Of a stretch of 64,000 nt of DNA, positions 22,766 through 33,954 are shown in pieces. Every line of letters begins with the position of its first letter. Position 1 is the stretch's first letter. The position numbers and the translations under genes were made by a program. The stretch lies in NCBI GenBank assembly GCA_032622095.1, contig CP136069.1, forward strand, positions 109,458,278-109,522,277. Direction: 5' to 3'. This DNA is from Siphonodentalium dalli (Eukaryota; Mollusca; Scaphopoda; Gadilida; Siphonodentaliidae). The notes below the pieces were generated by a model, which was given only the letters and a program-made list of their open reading frames with translations, had not been told where the DNA came from and made no database searches.

Positions 22766-24128
22766 CAAAACAATAAACACCTTTCATTCCAAAGATAGTT
22801 ACATTTTACCTGAAAAAATGGTTCAAACCTGAAAAGTTAATTTTTGCCGATATTTATGTCAAGTTTTTGAGAAAAAAGTCCAATATTTTTGGTGATGTCT
22901 GTGGTGACAATAGTAACTATTAACCATGGTGCATCAGACATGTTAGTATTCAATATATAGCATGCAGAATAGCCAATTTTATATATCAACCACAACTTGT
23001 AAGCGATTGCAGGACACGCTGGGGTAATATTTACCATTTTCCATATTTTTGCGGCCATATTGGCTGCCATTTTGAGCCAAAGTAAGAATTTTGGTTCCAG
23101 TGAGTTGGAATATTCATAGGTAATGATAGGCCTCACTTACATTACAAAGTTCTGTTCATTTCTTGTTGAAATATGACTAGAATCCCAATTGTGATTTTTT
23201 GTGAAATTTTATACCGCATTCTGTAAAATCTAATTTTTGCGGGATCGGAAGGGGTTAGAACCGCAATAATTCCATATTTAATTGCTCCATTGATCAGTTA
23301 ATATACAAAAAAAAAATAGAGTCGCATTACTCAACCAGTTCCAAACAGCATGAATTGATCTAGAAGATATTTGTGAACGAGAGGCCGATCACGATCGGCA
23401 GATGTTAACCCATCCCTTGGCGATAGTAAATGATTCCGATCGGAATCATAAATAAGAGTTTTGATGTTGAATTATAGAGTATAATGTTATGTATTATTAT
23501 AGACAATGTACCTAAAACAAATTTTTGGAATTTTGGGTCACTCACATTTATATAAGAGAATGCACTGGAACAGGAGCTGTAATGCTGCACAACCACAGCC
23601 TTCGGTTAAATGTGAAAAGGTGACCTGGACATGGAATACTTGGTCAAGAGATTCCAATTTAAGTTTACAATGATAATGTATCAAATTCTACCCACAACAG
23701 CCACCAAGATAAACACCTCACTGCTGACCCATCAGTATCAATTATACAGCAGAGCTGTCAACAAATCACAGGCATTGATTATGTTAAAGGCTGGCATAAC
23801 TATGAAACCAATAACAGTTATAATGACCTCAGACCTTCTGTAGAGTGATGTTCTAGTCTACTGTTAACAGCATGTGATGTGTATTGTTGAAACTTTTTTT
23901 TAAAATAGATACCATCGCTTTCTTTATCTGCTCATTGGCATAAGAGACATCAGAAAATAATATAACCATATTAAACCAAATTTGGTGTGCTGACTCAGGG
24001 TACCCTTGGCGGAGTTATAATGGTGTTAGTTTTTCAAATTTTGTTAGTAGTAACTTAAAAGAACAATTTATTTTTTTATTATTATAAAAAAACAATTATA
24101 TTATTTTTTGTTGTTATTTATTTATTTA
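22766..24128. other. Unassigned ERGIC3 intron sequence
   Basis: AT-rich. Contains a fragment shared with 18296-18350 (GAGGCCGATCACGATCGGCA at 23380) and a short palindrome ATGATTCCGATCGGAATCAT at 23428. No gene seen. Confidence 0.5.
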
Positions 24129-25851
24129 CTAGGGGGTTGCCCATCACAAAATGACGGGTAAATGGTCATGCTTCTCCTCTTTGTTACTGGATGCGCGTTG
24201 GAACACTTTATTTCATTAAAACTGTATTTCTACACACCCAGTACACACATGCGCATGCACATATTGAACGAAACAAAACCAGTATATTATTTAAATACTA
24301 TGCACCAACTGAAACATACTCAATTCAGGAGCCTACATTCGGGAGCTTGCTGCACATTTTGAACGGACCCCCTTTGGAACCTGTATTCAGCATGCCGCCT
24401 AATGATCACACGCCTGCACTGCGCCGCCCGTTTATATATATATGAACACTTTATTTCAATAAAACTGAATTTTTACCCACACCCCCCATATCCCCAACCC
24501 ATGTATATGCATGCACATATGGAACGCAACAATCAAAATATTTTACTTTATCTATACTAACTGAAACAGGATCAATTCGGAATCTTTATTTAGAGGGGGA
24601 GGGGCATACAGTCCCTTTCTGCGCTTCGCGCACATTATATGATCTTAAACTGCGTGAGCTTCGCGCACATATAGGGAGCTTGAAGCACATTTTAAACGGA
24701 CCCTGTATTCAACATGCAGCCTATTGATCACACGCCCTGCAGTGCGTGGCCCATTTGTATGAACACTTTATTTCAATAAAACTGTATCCCCCCCCCCCCA
24801 CCATCATTTCCCCAACCCACGTATATATGCATGCACATATATGGAAATGGAACGCAACAATCAAGATATTTTACTTAATCTATACTAACTGAAACAGGCT
24901 TAATTCGGAACCTTTATTTAGCGGGGGAGGGGCCTGCAGCCCCTTTGTGAGCTTCGCGCACATTATATGAATTTAAACTGCGTGCGCTTCGCGCATTGTG
25001 ATCTTTTAAACATTTATTCTTGTATCAGATGTGCACTCAACCGAAAGATTAAAAGAGCATTAATTAGCGTCGGCAGTATTGTTTACACTGGAGGCCCTAT
25101 TATTAGGCCTGTCCCGGGAATGTGCTTTTTCCAACTGAGTTCCGGCGAATTTACTGAGTTCACGGCACCCACTGGCGGGAGGTCAGACTGTGTCCATTCG
25201 CCATCTTCCGTGTATACCGGTACTCCTTCGATTCCACACTCTATGCACAACTTTCGTATCAAAGACCGCATTCTTTAATTATGTTCAAACCCAACTGGCA
25301 AATTAAAATACCATATTAGCACCCATTCCCAACGACGAACGTTCGAGTCTTGACTCTGCACACCACTACATCCACCCATTCCCAACGACGGTAGAACGTT
25401 CGAGTCTTGACTCTACACCCCACTATACATGCACTTCCGCGACAAAATCAACATGTGTTACCTAAATTCACACTGCACCTGAACTGACACATTAATTTAG
25501 CGCCTATTTCCAACAACGCTTTGGTTGAGCGCATGGAAGTTTCGCCTACAATAGCAAAGCAAGTGTTGGTTTGCGTTCGACGTCAATGACGTCATTTCGA
25601 CAAACGTCATAAGAAATAGTGTCTACTTGAGTGCAAATGCAGCATTTGGGGACCATGTTAGATCTCAGGTTTGCTTTGACCAATCGGCGTGAAATTTGAT
25701 GAGTCACCTTTAATGACACACTATAGGTCGTGGTACAAATTTGGGCCACATTGGACGCATGGTTGAAAAGTTATAAACGCGCCAAAAGCGTGACCGAGTT
25801 ATACACACACAGACACACACACACACAGACGACGGGTTTTATATATATAGA
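24129..25851 (-). mobile_element. 1723-bp nonautonomous Helitron with internal tandem repeats
   Basis: Read on the minus strand it starts TCTATATATATAAAAC (25851 downward) after an A. It ends ...CCCCTAG (24129) before a T, so the insertion is A^T. Just before the end is the hairpin CCCGTCA/TGATGGG, about 8 nt from CTAG. Inside are three tandem units of roughly 260-330 bp (starting near 24200, 24446 and 24760), each with GAACACTTTATTTCAATAAA and GCGCTTCGCGCACAT-type blocks. A second short direct repeat is at 25320-25430 (CCCATTCCCAACGACG, twice). No RepHel protein, so nonautonomous. Confidence 0.87.
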
Positions 25852-25914
25852 TTCATTTATTCAATTTATGTTAAATTGTGCAAGAAATTAAAACTATTTT
25901 TTTTTTTTTTTTAA

Positions 25915-26093
25915 GAGTGAATATTTTTTTGGAAAAAGGGCCATATAGATAGATAGAAAATGTTTGAGTTATCGCACCATGCTTAAAGTGTCTGCAGGCA
26001 GACAGATGGACGGATGGACTAATGATGAGTGGTCAATCTGGACATTGATACTATGTTTTATTACCATACTATGGTATGGGTAAACATACAAAT
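25915..26093 (+). repeat. Dispersed repeat family B, short copy
   Basis: Begins AGAGTGAATATTTTTTTGG and GGGCCATA, passes AAAATGTTTGAGTTATCGCACC and a CAGACAGATGGACGGATGG run. It ends with the palindrome TTACCATAC/GTATGGGTAA at 26053-26090. Confidence 0.8.
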
Positions 26094-26758
26094 TAGTCAT
26101 TTGTGGGTAAGTATCAATTTTCCCATCTCCACTATCATGGGCATGTATGTGATTTTTGTGAAACACTGGACAAACATGACAGATTATGTGATAAAACACA
26201 ATTTATTCCCTATGAGTTTTCTATTGTCAGCCATCTTTCCTGACATAGAGACCTCCTCAGAAAGGAATCAGGGAGCTAAATGTGTTCTTGAGTCGGGGAA
26301 CGAGTACACCGTGGAATGCTAAAGGTGAAGGTAACTGAAGAATGACCTTCACCTGATACATGCGACACGTTATTAAAGGATGACATCGCGTTTATTTGAT
26401 TTGTACATCATATCTAAATAATTTAAACTGGTGAATGAATGGGGGAATGGATTTTTGTGAGCGGGAAATTTATTTAACTAGCTGCTGTAGTTCTGGATTT
26501 GTCAAGATCAAATTTGGCTGTGGGATAGCCCTGTCGTACACTTGGGGATTTATTTTAAAAAGTAAACGCATGACCTATAATTTTTCTACCATTTTCGTGA
26601 TCAACTGGTGTCAATCCAGCCGGGTAAACATCACTGATATGGCCTGCAGGCTTCAATTTGGCCGAAACGTTAACACTGTCGCCTATGGGAAACCATTTAG
26701 TTCGGCGATTCCAGAAACCCAGGCTAACAGGGCAAATTAATGGGGTATATTTTTGCAG
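26094..26758. other. Sequence upstream of the ISL2EU-like transposase exon
   Basis: Should hold the first catalytic Asp region (usually DxTE) and the DNA-binding part of the transposase if the gene were complete, but I found no such motif in any frame. A TTTTTGCAG acceptor marks the exon start at 26759. The left end of the transposon could lie in this stretch. Confidence 0.45.
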
Positions 26759-27235
26759 TTATCTCCCTTAACGCCAGCATGGTCAACATATAAACATCGC
26801 CACACGTTGAAGGTTGTTGTTGGCTGCACACCAAGTGGATTGATAAATCTGATATCAACCACTTATGGTGGTTCAACAAGTGATCGGCAGGTTATTGAGA
26901 GGTCAGGTCTAGTTGATGCATGTACCCCTGGTGATTCCATTATGGCAGATAAAGGGTTTGATGTGCAGGACATGTTTGAACATAAAGATGTGACAGTAAA
27001 CATTCCAACATTCTTTAAGAAGAAGAATAGAATGAGTGGATCTCGTATTCTGAGAGACCGAATAGTTGCGAGTAAGCGAGTGCACATAGAAAGAGTGATT
27101 GGTCTGGGAAAAACTAATAAAATTTTATGCTCGACACCACTAAATACGACAGAGACACTTCTTGGGACGGAAATTAACTTTGTGTGCTTCATGTTGTGCA
27201 ATTTCCGAAAGAGAATTGTACCTGACACTGCATAG
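26759..27235 (+). pseudogene. ISL2EU-like DDE transposase (DDE_Tnp_4), C-terminal exon
   Basis: An open exon of about 158 codons beginning at a pyrimidine-tract CAG acceptor and ending with TAG at 27233-27235. Motifs in order: WSTYKHRHTLK, GGSTSDRQVIERSG, MADKGFDV (second catalytic Asp), NIPTFF, HIERVIG (catalytic Glu) and FVCFMLCNF. This is the ISL2EU form of the DDE_Tnp_4 fold (WS.YKH, ADRGF, H.ERAI), not the classical Harbinger form. There is no internal stop, but the first catalytic Asp and the N-terminal THAP/HTH part are not visible upstream, so the gene is partial or 5' deleted. It faces the YqaJ gene at 28050-30260 tail to tail; ISL2EU transposons are known, from memory, to encode both. 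The chain-starting codon is not an ATG, which supports exon status. Confidence 0.82.
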
Positions 27236-28049
27236 ATGAATTTGTTTAAACTAATATACATAAAAGATAATGGTAAATTTCATGTGACATGACTCATACT
27301 TAACTGACATACATTCTGGTTATGAAAAGTCTGGTCCAATGAAAGATAACAATATCTTCTAGATATTAGTTCAAACTAGTTCATGGAGCCAGTTCTGGTG
27401 AATACCAAAACTCCTCTTTGTGTGATATGGAAATGAATAAATCAATGGAGTCAATTTGGCCTCGAATCATTTGAATCTATATTCTCTTAAAAATAAGTAA
27501 TTTACATAACCATGTGCATTTGTAAATATCCAACCAACAATGTAACATTATATATAACAAAAACAAAAATCATTTACCTATCTGAATTTCATATTTTCAC
27601 TATTTCAAGAATTCATAAAGTACTAGTATTTATACAATATTGTAATGAAGACATACTGGGCAATGCCAAGGAAACAAGTAACGCTCTTTGTTGATTTAGC
27701 TTAATAACTGATCTAATGTAATAAAAGTTAAATACCTATACATTGAAGTAAATTTGATATGTGCTATTCTGATTTAAATACTGTTCAGTTTATTTCGTAA
27801 ATGCAAGCGAGTTTTCATAAGGTTAACACGATACTCAACAGTTTGTAGGGATTCTCAGATATTAAGTTCAGGTGTTTGTTGAACTTATTATTTGAACATC
27901 CCTATAAATGAATTAATGGTCATCACGTATCTACTGCCAATGAGTCATTACATGTTTAAATTATGAAGACAATATGCATGCAAATGGATATATAGTTGGT
28001 ACCACTGTAATAAGCCAGATACATGTGTTTTGATACAACTATAAAAGAA
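27236..28049. other. Spacer between convergent transposase and nuclease genes
   Basis: AT-rich; AATAAA at 27436-27441 could serve as a poly(A) signal for the plus-strand transposase. No frame or repeat structure recognised. Confidence 0.5.
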
Positions 28050-29477
28050 TCAGCAATGTAACTCATTATATCTCTTGTAAAAATATCGATGCAAAAATTC
28101 TGATCTGAATATGTCATAGTAGAAGGAACACAACTTGATAACCATGTCTGAGATAAACTTATCATCTCTCCTAATATTGATCACTTTGAAGTCAATAAAT
28201 GTGTATATGACAAAATCACATTCCGTCCTCCCCGTACACAACAACTGACCCTGGACCTGGTAGAAATATTTATCGGAAATTTTCAAAGATAATTTCTGAT
28301 TAACATTTTCAATGTAGTTAACTGTTTCTGGCGATATCATGCTGTTCCGTGCAGAATAGGGGCATTTAACTTCAACAACTTTTGAGGCACTAACTATTCC
28401 ATCTGGACTGCTGGCTAAAAATAGATGGCTCTTACATATAAAAGTGCCACATTCCGAAACAGAACATCCTTCAAGTTTTTCATATTTGGAGATCGCTGTC
28501 GATTCATATTTCTGTCCATGAATTATTGGGGCTGCGCGAATGTCAAGCGATTTCATCATGGAACGAGCGAAAACTGGTTTGTCAGATTTGTCAGTCAACT
28601 TGCAAACTTGGCCAAATGTAGACGAATTGATTCTTTTGGATCGCTCTTCTTTCCACAGAGAATTATTTCGCTGTCCTCGAGTGTTCTTTTCAAGTTTTCA
28701 GATATCGATGAAGCATCCAGATGACAGTTTCGAATGAAAATTTGTTCTCGGTGGAATTCAAGGTAGTCATGGTCAGTCGCTACAGCATATAAATTAGCAG
28801 GATGTATAGTATCAGCTAATGGAATATCACATGAATTTCCAAAGTTCAACAACAAGTTGCGTACATATGATGGGTATCCAACACAGCCTTTGTCCTCCTC
28901 TGGTCTAGGGTCAAATCGAATTTTTCCTTTCAAATTATTGCGAAGTGGTAGATCACATGCCTTGATGGGTGATCCTTTGAATCATGCAGCTTTGTTGAAT
29001 GTTTGAAGCTTTTGTGTGCATGTCTCCTGTGTTAGAATTTCCTTATCTGTTCGGAATCGAATAAGACCATAAAACATGGCACACACATGCTTGCAGTGAG
29101 CTTCGGGGCCCATACCAGCAGCACATTCACATTGACATTCTAAAATGACACCATTTTTATTGAATGAGATGTCCAAATTGTATGTAACGTTTTTCTTCAT
29201 CTCAGCAGCACATTGAGCTCTGACAAAATATATATCACCATTAGATCCCAGTTTTGCGAATTTCAGGAAACGTTCCTCGTACAGTAATTTCGGACCGGCA
29301 CCTAAAGTTTGAGACACAGTTGACAGATATGTCTCAACATCCGATATTTTAACCTCTGGAATTTCACAATCACTATGTATATCCTTGTATTCATCTGCTC
29401 TCGGTGTGGTCATTGTGTATTCTATGGTATCGGCACCGACACGATCAAAGTTGAAATTTCTGTCATATGCATCCAAG
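28050..29477 (-). pseudogene. SWIM zinc finger plus YqaJ exonuclease, second exon, two lesions
   Basis: Main exon of a transposon-borne nuclease. The acceptor is TTCTCAATTCAG at 29478-29489. It first encodes the rest of the SAP helix, then a SWIM finger (CQCECAAG...HCKHVCAMFYG, near 29070-29150). A conserved linker follows (FKGSPIKA, GYPSYVRNLLLNFG). Last is a YqaJ domain of the lambda-exonuclease family: ERSKRINSSTFGQVCK, SPDG and EVKCPY (metal-binding Asp and Glu-x-Lys) and YQVQGQL. The nuclease residues are all intact. Lesions: an in-frame TGA at 28982-28984 between SWIM and linker, and a one-base frameshift near 28655 at the start of the YqaJ domain. The stop codon is at about 28050. YqaJ enzymes resect DNA ends; SWIM and SAP bind DNA or protein, so a role in transposon end processing is plausible but inferred. 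Confidence 0.88.
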
Positions 29478-30150
29478 CTGAATTGAGAAAACATGTTATT
29501 ATAAAACAGATGCTTTTTATATAGATAGTAGTAGCAATACATAATTTAAAGCCACAGGGCGGTTTGCGCTTCAACATACACAAAATAATATTAGATCTTG
29601 AATTTTAACCGGTTCCTGAAATAATCGCCCGAAAAACTATGTAATAATGCACTCATGTATTCTTCATGTGAAATTTATTGTTATTATATGTCATATTTGA
29701 ATATCTTGATGTCATACTATCTGTAATATCCTTTTCGGTAATGTTTCTGTATATATATATCCACATATCGATGAACAGAATAAACTGAATCTGAATCTGG
29801 AATAGGTCGATACATATATTAACTACCTTTCTATGGGCATTATGTAACCTAAAAAAAAGATGTATTGAAAATGCAACTATGAACGTGGTGTTTGGGTCCC
29901 AAACAAAAACAGCCATTCGCACGACATGGACCAGAAAAGATTGTTTCCTCATTCTATTCCTGATATGGTAGCAATAAAGAGCGTTTATCTGATTTCGGGA
30001 TAAATTTATATTTATAAATGTTTTACAATTTTACTCAACATTCTCTCTTTTTCATTTAACTCCATCAAATCATTTAAATTGGGAATATTTTACAAATGGA
30101 AATAATATTATTCAGTACATGTATATTGGAAAAAAACTACATGTACTTAC

Positions 30151-30260
30151 CGGTCAACTAGTTCATGTTTACGACCAGACAGTTTTCCATTTCTCTTTCG
30201 CAGTTCTTCCTTCAGTTGTTTGAGTGTATAATCGTCGTATTTTGGAGCAGATTCTGCCAT
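30151..30260 (-). CDS. SAP-domain first exon of the SAP-SWIM-YqaJ gene
   Basis: An ATG at 30258-30260 opens MAESAPKYDDYTLKQLKEEL, then RKRNGKLSGRKHELVD, and ends at the donor GTAAGT (30145-30150). Joined in phase to the exon at 29477 the next residues are RLDAYDR. The pattern L..LK.EL..R.....G.K.ELV.RL is a classical SAP DNA-binding helix-extended-helix motif. The split codon (CG plus C, Arg) and the exact completion of the SAP motif across a 673-bp intron make the gene model secure. As part of a broken gene this exon itself is undamaged. Confidence 0.88.
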
Positions 30261-30869
30261 AGTGAATAGATGTATGTACATGATTCATGGTTTCCATTTT
30301 ATAGTTCTCTATGCGATAAATTCGTGTTAGCATATTCTGTCCTCGGGCTTAGTAAACACAAAAACCTTTTCGCCGTGAATTCGACTGAGTCAGTTCCCGG
30401 GGCAATCTACCGCCTGTCGAGTCAGTTTCCGACTGCAATATACCGCCTATTGTTTCACCGGCTCATATTTCGTGTTTAATGATCGCCATTTCCGCTCTAT
30501 CCTTGGACAATAAATAACCTTTTATATAATAACACACAACTCCCACAACGGGGTGGTGTTTTCACACGTAAACTCGCTGACACATCACTGTCAACACCAT
30601 GGATATTAGTCTAGAATAGTAGTATCTATTGTAAACAAGACTCTGCCGGAAGTGCCTTGGGCTGACGACCACGAGTTACGTCCCCGGAATGAGATAGCTC
30701 ATTACATAGAGCTCTTATCTCTCCACAGGTATAAAGTATCTCTGGTTAGGCCTCACACTGATGGCTAAAAATAACTCTATTTCTCATAATACAGATTACT
30801 GCTTATCTCCTTCTCAAAGCAGTTAAACTTCATATCACTGGTAATTAATTGTAGACTGCAAGGGTTGTC
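30261..30869. other. 5' flank of the SAP-SWIM-YqaJ gene
   Basis: Contains two direct copies of a CTACCGCCTGTCGAGTCAGTT/TACCGCCTATTG-like block (30400-30460). Probably promoter of the transposon gene and its right end; no TIR identified. Confidence 0.4.
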
Positions 30870-31425
30870 TGTTCAATTCTTAGTTGAAAAAGGGCCATAA
30901 CTCCATTAAAAAATAACGGATCAAACCCATATTCGAACTCGATCTGTATTTTGAGTTGAGAAACTCACATACAAAATTTGGTTCCTATCAGTTGAGAAAT
31001 GGTGTATTTATGGAAACATGCATGAATTCTATGTCAAAGGGCCATAACTCCATTAAAAAATATCAGATCAAACCCATATTTGAACTCGATATGTATTTTG
31101 GGCTGAGAAACTCGCATACCAGATTTGGTACCGGTCAGATAATTTTTTTTTGAGTTATGGCAGCATGCATGAATTTTAAGTCGAAAAAGGGCCATAAGTC
31201 CGTAAAAAAAACTCGACTCAAACCCATATTCGAACTCGATCTGTATTTGGTGCTGAGAAATTCATATACAAAATTTGGTTCCGATCAGATAGAAAATATT
31301 TCAGTTATCGCACCATGCGTAAAGTGTCTACAGACAGACAGACAGACGGACGGACGGACTAACGACGAGTGGTCAATCCGGACAATGACACTATGTTTAC
31401 CATACTATGGTATGGGTAAACATAA
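30870..31425 (+). repeat. Dispersed repeat family B, longest copy
   Basis: Three monomers beginning at GGGCCATAA near 30891, 31029 and 31188 (spacing 138 and 159 bp). Then GACAGACAGACAGACGGACG (31333-31360) and the terminal palindrome GTTTACCATAC/GTATGGGTAAAC ending at 31425. The open frames at 30956-31558 are repeat translations. Confidence 0.9.
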
Positions 31426-32460
31426 AAAATGTCATATTTTCAACTTCCGGCGGCCATTTTGGTGGCCATCTTGGATGGTGAGATTCAATTTTGGCCCAAA
31501 AAAGTGTCATTATGTCTTAGCTTCACGAAAATATATACATTTGTATATATTTTATTAGATTTTCCCGCTATAATTTGCATAAAACTGATTGTATTTTACC
31601 TGTTGTTGTTGTTGTTGTTAACATGATTGGAAATTTCATTGTTTTATAAGCAATATAGTCATTCCAATTGTTTGGTCCACCAAATTCGTATAGTAACACC
31701 AAATGGGGTCCAGTCATTGCATGTAACTTCGTCCCACAAGAAATGGTCCCCCTTTACAACTTCCACATAGTTGACATCAGTATTTACTCTGCATGTTGCA
31801 TTGTTTTTCAGTGCATTGTACAAAACTTTAACTACAGAGAATCAGACATCATTTTCAATAAGGTGATCAATGATATCCACAGCCTTAGTGTCATAACTCA
31901 GATTGTCGATGAAATCGATGTCGTAAAGTTTGAGCTATTGCCATGGGTTGGCGTCCATTATCCGTCCGTGCTTGCGTCAACAATTTCCTTTGGCACACCC
32001 TATAGGCCGCATCCCTCATCCATTCTACACCAAACTTCATATGTAGCTTCAGGGTGATCTATAGAAGGGAGCCATCAATTTTTTTATGAATTTCGATTAA
32101 AAACATGGCCACCAGCAGCCATCTTGGATTTCAAATTTTAACCCATCGGCACACCCTACAGCCCGTATTTAAGGCCGGATCATTTGTTAATTTTGCAGGC
32201 ATGATTGTGATCTATAAAATTTGAACGATTTTCGATGAAAAACATGGACGCCGGCAGCCATCTTGGATTTTACTCTTTACATGACTAAATCATTTGGCAC
32301 ACCCTTCAGACCACATCCCTCATCCGATCATCACCAAACTTCATATGGATCTGTGGGGTGACCATTAGATGGGAGCCTCCTATTTTGACCAAACTTTATT
32401 TAAAAACATGGCCACCGGCCTCCGTCTTGTAATTTACTCTTCGTATGACAACCAACTTCG
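31426..32460 (+). repeat. Family C-like fragments
   Basis: 31440-31520 carries CGGCGGCCATTTTGGTGGCC. 32040-32450 has about three monomers with AAAACATGGCCACC(A/G)GC and GCCATCTTGGATTT, spacing about 150 bp, resembling family C at 1140-2790. A GTTGTTGTTGTTGTT run sits at 31603. No gene. Confidence 0.65.
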
Positions 32461-33158
32461 ATCCAAGGTTTACTAATTAAGCTTTACCAAGGTATGGTCG
32501 ATGAGTCAAGGATTTCCGAGCTTATCCAAGGTTCCACTTCATGTGACAACCTTGGTAAACCTTGGTAAAATTTAGATCCAAGCTTTTCTTAGCTTCTGAT
32601 AAATTTCCAACCATGGACTTCCAACTTTAAAATAGTTTAGATTTCTTTTTGCAAAACAAGTAGTTGCACGACCGAGCGCTTTCCACTTAGCTGGATATCT
32701 ATCAACAGCTGGCCAGTGCGTTCCTGTGTATAATTTGGGCTGGCATTCACTATGATTGGGCTGACATTGTGAAAATTTTGACGGGTCACACTGTATAGGT
32801 ATCATTCTTGATTGCACAAATTGTGGAGATTGGGATAGTTTATGTATGGTCTGCGAAACTTATCAAAATGGATAGAAAGTACTCCTAAATATCAACAAGT
32901 GGCACTTATCATCATTGTACAAACAGTGTGAGAGACACACAGAATCCAACAGTCCATCATTGCTATCCAGTTTGGAAGTTCAAGGCATACGAGTCAAACT
33001 AACAGACAAAATCAGACCACAACAATCAGTTCAACCAGCTTTTGATTTTTTCACTTATTTTGATATTTAGTCATGAAATGCGAGAAATTAACTAAATGCA
33101 TGAAAAAGTTGATTGAGTCAAGGTTTGAGATGGTGGGGGAGATGCCCAGGCCTGGGTA

Positions 33159-33159
<1 letters not shown>

Positions 33160-33195
<36 letters not shown>
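33160..33195. repeat. 36-nt homopolymer C run
   Basis: Unbroken cytosines, followed by ACACAC. The length may be an assembly estimate. Confidence 0.95.
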
Positions 33196-33377
33196 ACACA
33201 CGGCAGTTACATATGACAAAATCAGCTTATGATTTTATCGCTTATTTTGCTTTATACAGTCATGAAATGGCGAGAAATTAACTTTATACAAGAAAAAGTT
33301 GTTACGTTTGATGTCTCGGTCTATTTGGCAACCTCTTTAATCTTTTGTTTAGGATTGGTATATTTTTTCAAACTTAC

Positions 33378-33536
33378 AAGCACAGGCAACTTTTGGAAAC
33401 TCTACATCCATATTGATTCTGAGTTTCTGTCCCCTAGATGTGTCGACGAACAGCTCAGGACGTACTTCCTTGGTAAGATAGTAACTCAGCTCTGACATGA
33501 AAAGTAATACCATCAAGACACTGCTGATAACCGTTA
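33378..33536 (-). CDS. ERGIC3: ERGIC3, transmembrane exon (first visible exon)
   Basis: A 159-nt minus-strand exon. The acceptor is TTTTTTTCAG (33537-33546) and the donor is GTAAGTTT (33370-33377). The open phase encodes 52 residues: the hydrophobic stretch TVISSVLMVLLFMSEL, then SYYLTKEVRPELFVDTSRG, then KLRINMDVEFPKVACA. Vertebrate ERGIC3, from memory, has VTIVSGLLMLLLFLSEL, YYLTTEVHPELYVDKSRG and KLKINIDVLFPHMPCA. The gene product is a two-pass membrane cargo receptor cycling between ER and Golgi; this exon covers the first membrane span and the beginning of the lumenal domain. The exon ends with one base that joins the exon at 7789 to make Tyr. The N-terminal exon (expected to encode a QFDAYPKTLEDF-like start) was not found in the window. 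Confidence 0.96.
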
Positions 33537-33618
33537 CTGAAAAAAATTAATTTAACAAAAGAAAATTAATGTAAGTACTTATTTACATTCCTGTCCACTA
33601 GATATTAAACTGTACACT

Positions 33619-33954
33619 AAATCTGGCCATTTATGGGACCATCTCCTGTTATAATCAACAGAACAGTATGCAACAAATGAATTAATTTGCGCCATGGCAG
33701 GATGAGTGGAAAATACACTTATTTACTTTATGAACAATGTAAAACATCATGGCAATTATAATGAAAATGAGTTTATGGCTCAACTTCCTCAAGTTGAGAA
33801 CTCATTTTCATTATAATTACCATGTTGTTTACATCTTTCATAGAGCGCATGAGTTTATTTTGCACTCATCCATGGCTCAAATTAATTCATTTGTTGCATA
33901 TATTCTGTTGAATATAATAGATGGTCCCATACATGGCCAGATTTAAGCTGCTTT
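33619..33954. repeat. 336-bp foldback 82 bp upstream of an ERGIC3 exon
   Basis: Left arm from AAATCTGGCCAT and right arm ending ATGGCCAGATTT are imperfect reverse complements of about 165 bp, centred near 33786 (CAACTTCCTCAAGTTG). Internal matches include CAATTATAATGAAAATGAG and CAACAAATGAATTAATTTG with their complements. Likely a MITE. Confidence 0.87.

Larger units (their letters stand above)
26759..30260. mobile_element. Core of an ISL2EU-like DNA transposon (ends not located)
   Basis: A DDE_Tnp_4 transposase exon on plus and a SAP-SWIM-YqaJ gene on minus, convergent, about 0.8 kb apart. This pairing is what makes it one element. I searched 26090-26758 and 30261-30870 for inverted termini and found none that convince, so the true ends are undefined. 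Confidence 0.7.

Noticed and set aside
26753-27235. Classical Harbinger transposase and thus parent of the GGCC/TWA elements
   Set aside because: Motifs WSTYKH, MADKGF and HIERVIG fit ISL2EU, not the Harbinger consensus, so it should not be linked to those elements.
28050-29477. YqaJ 'viral recombinase' domain as evidence of an integrated virus
   Set aside because: The gene has introns, a SAP and a SWIM domain, and a neighbouring ISL2EU-type transposase. A transposon accessory gene explains it better.
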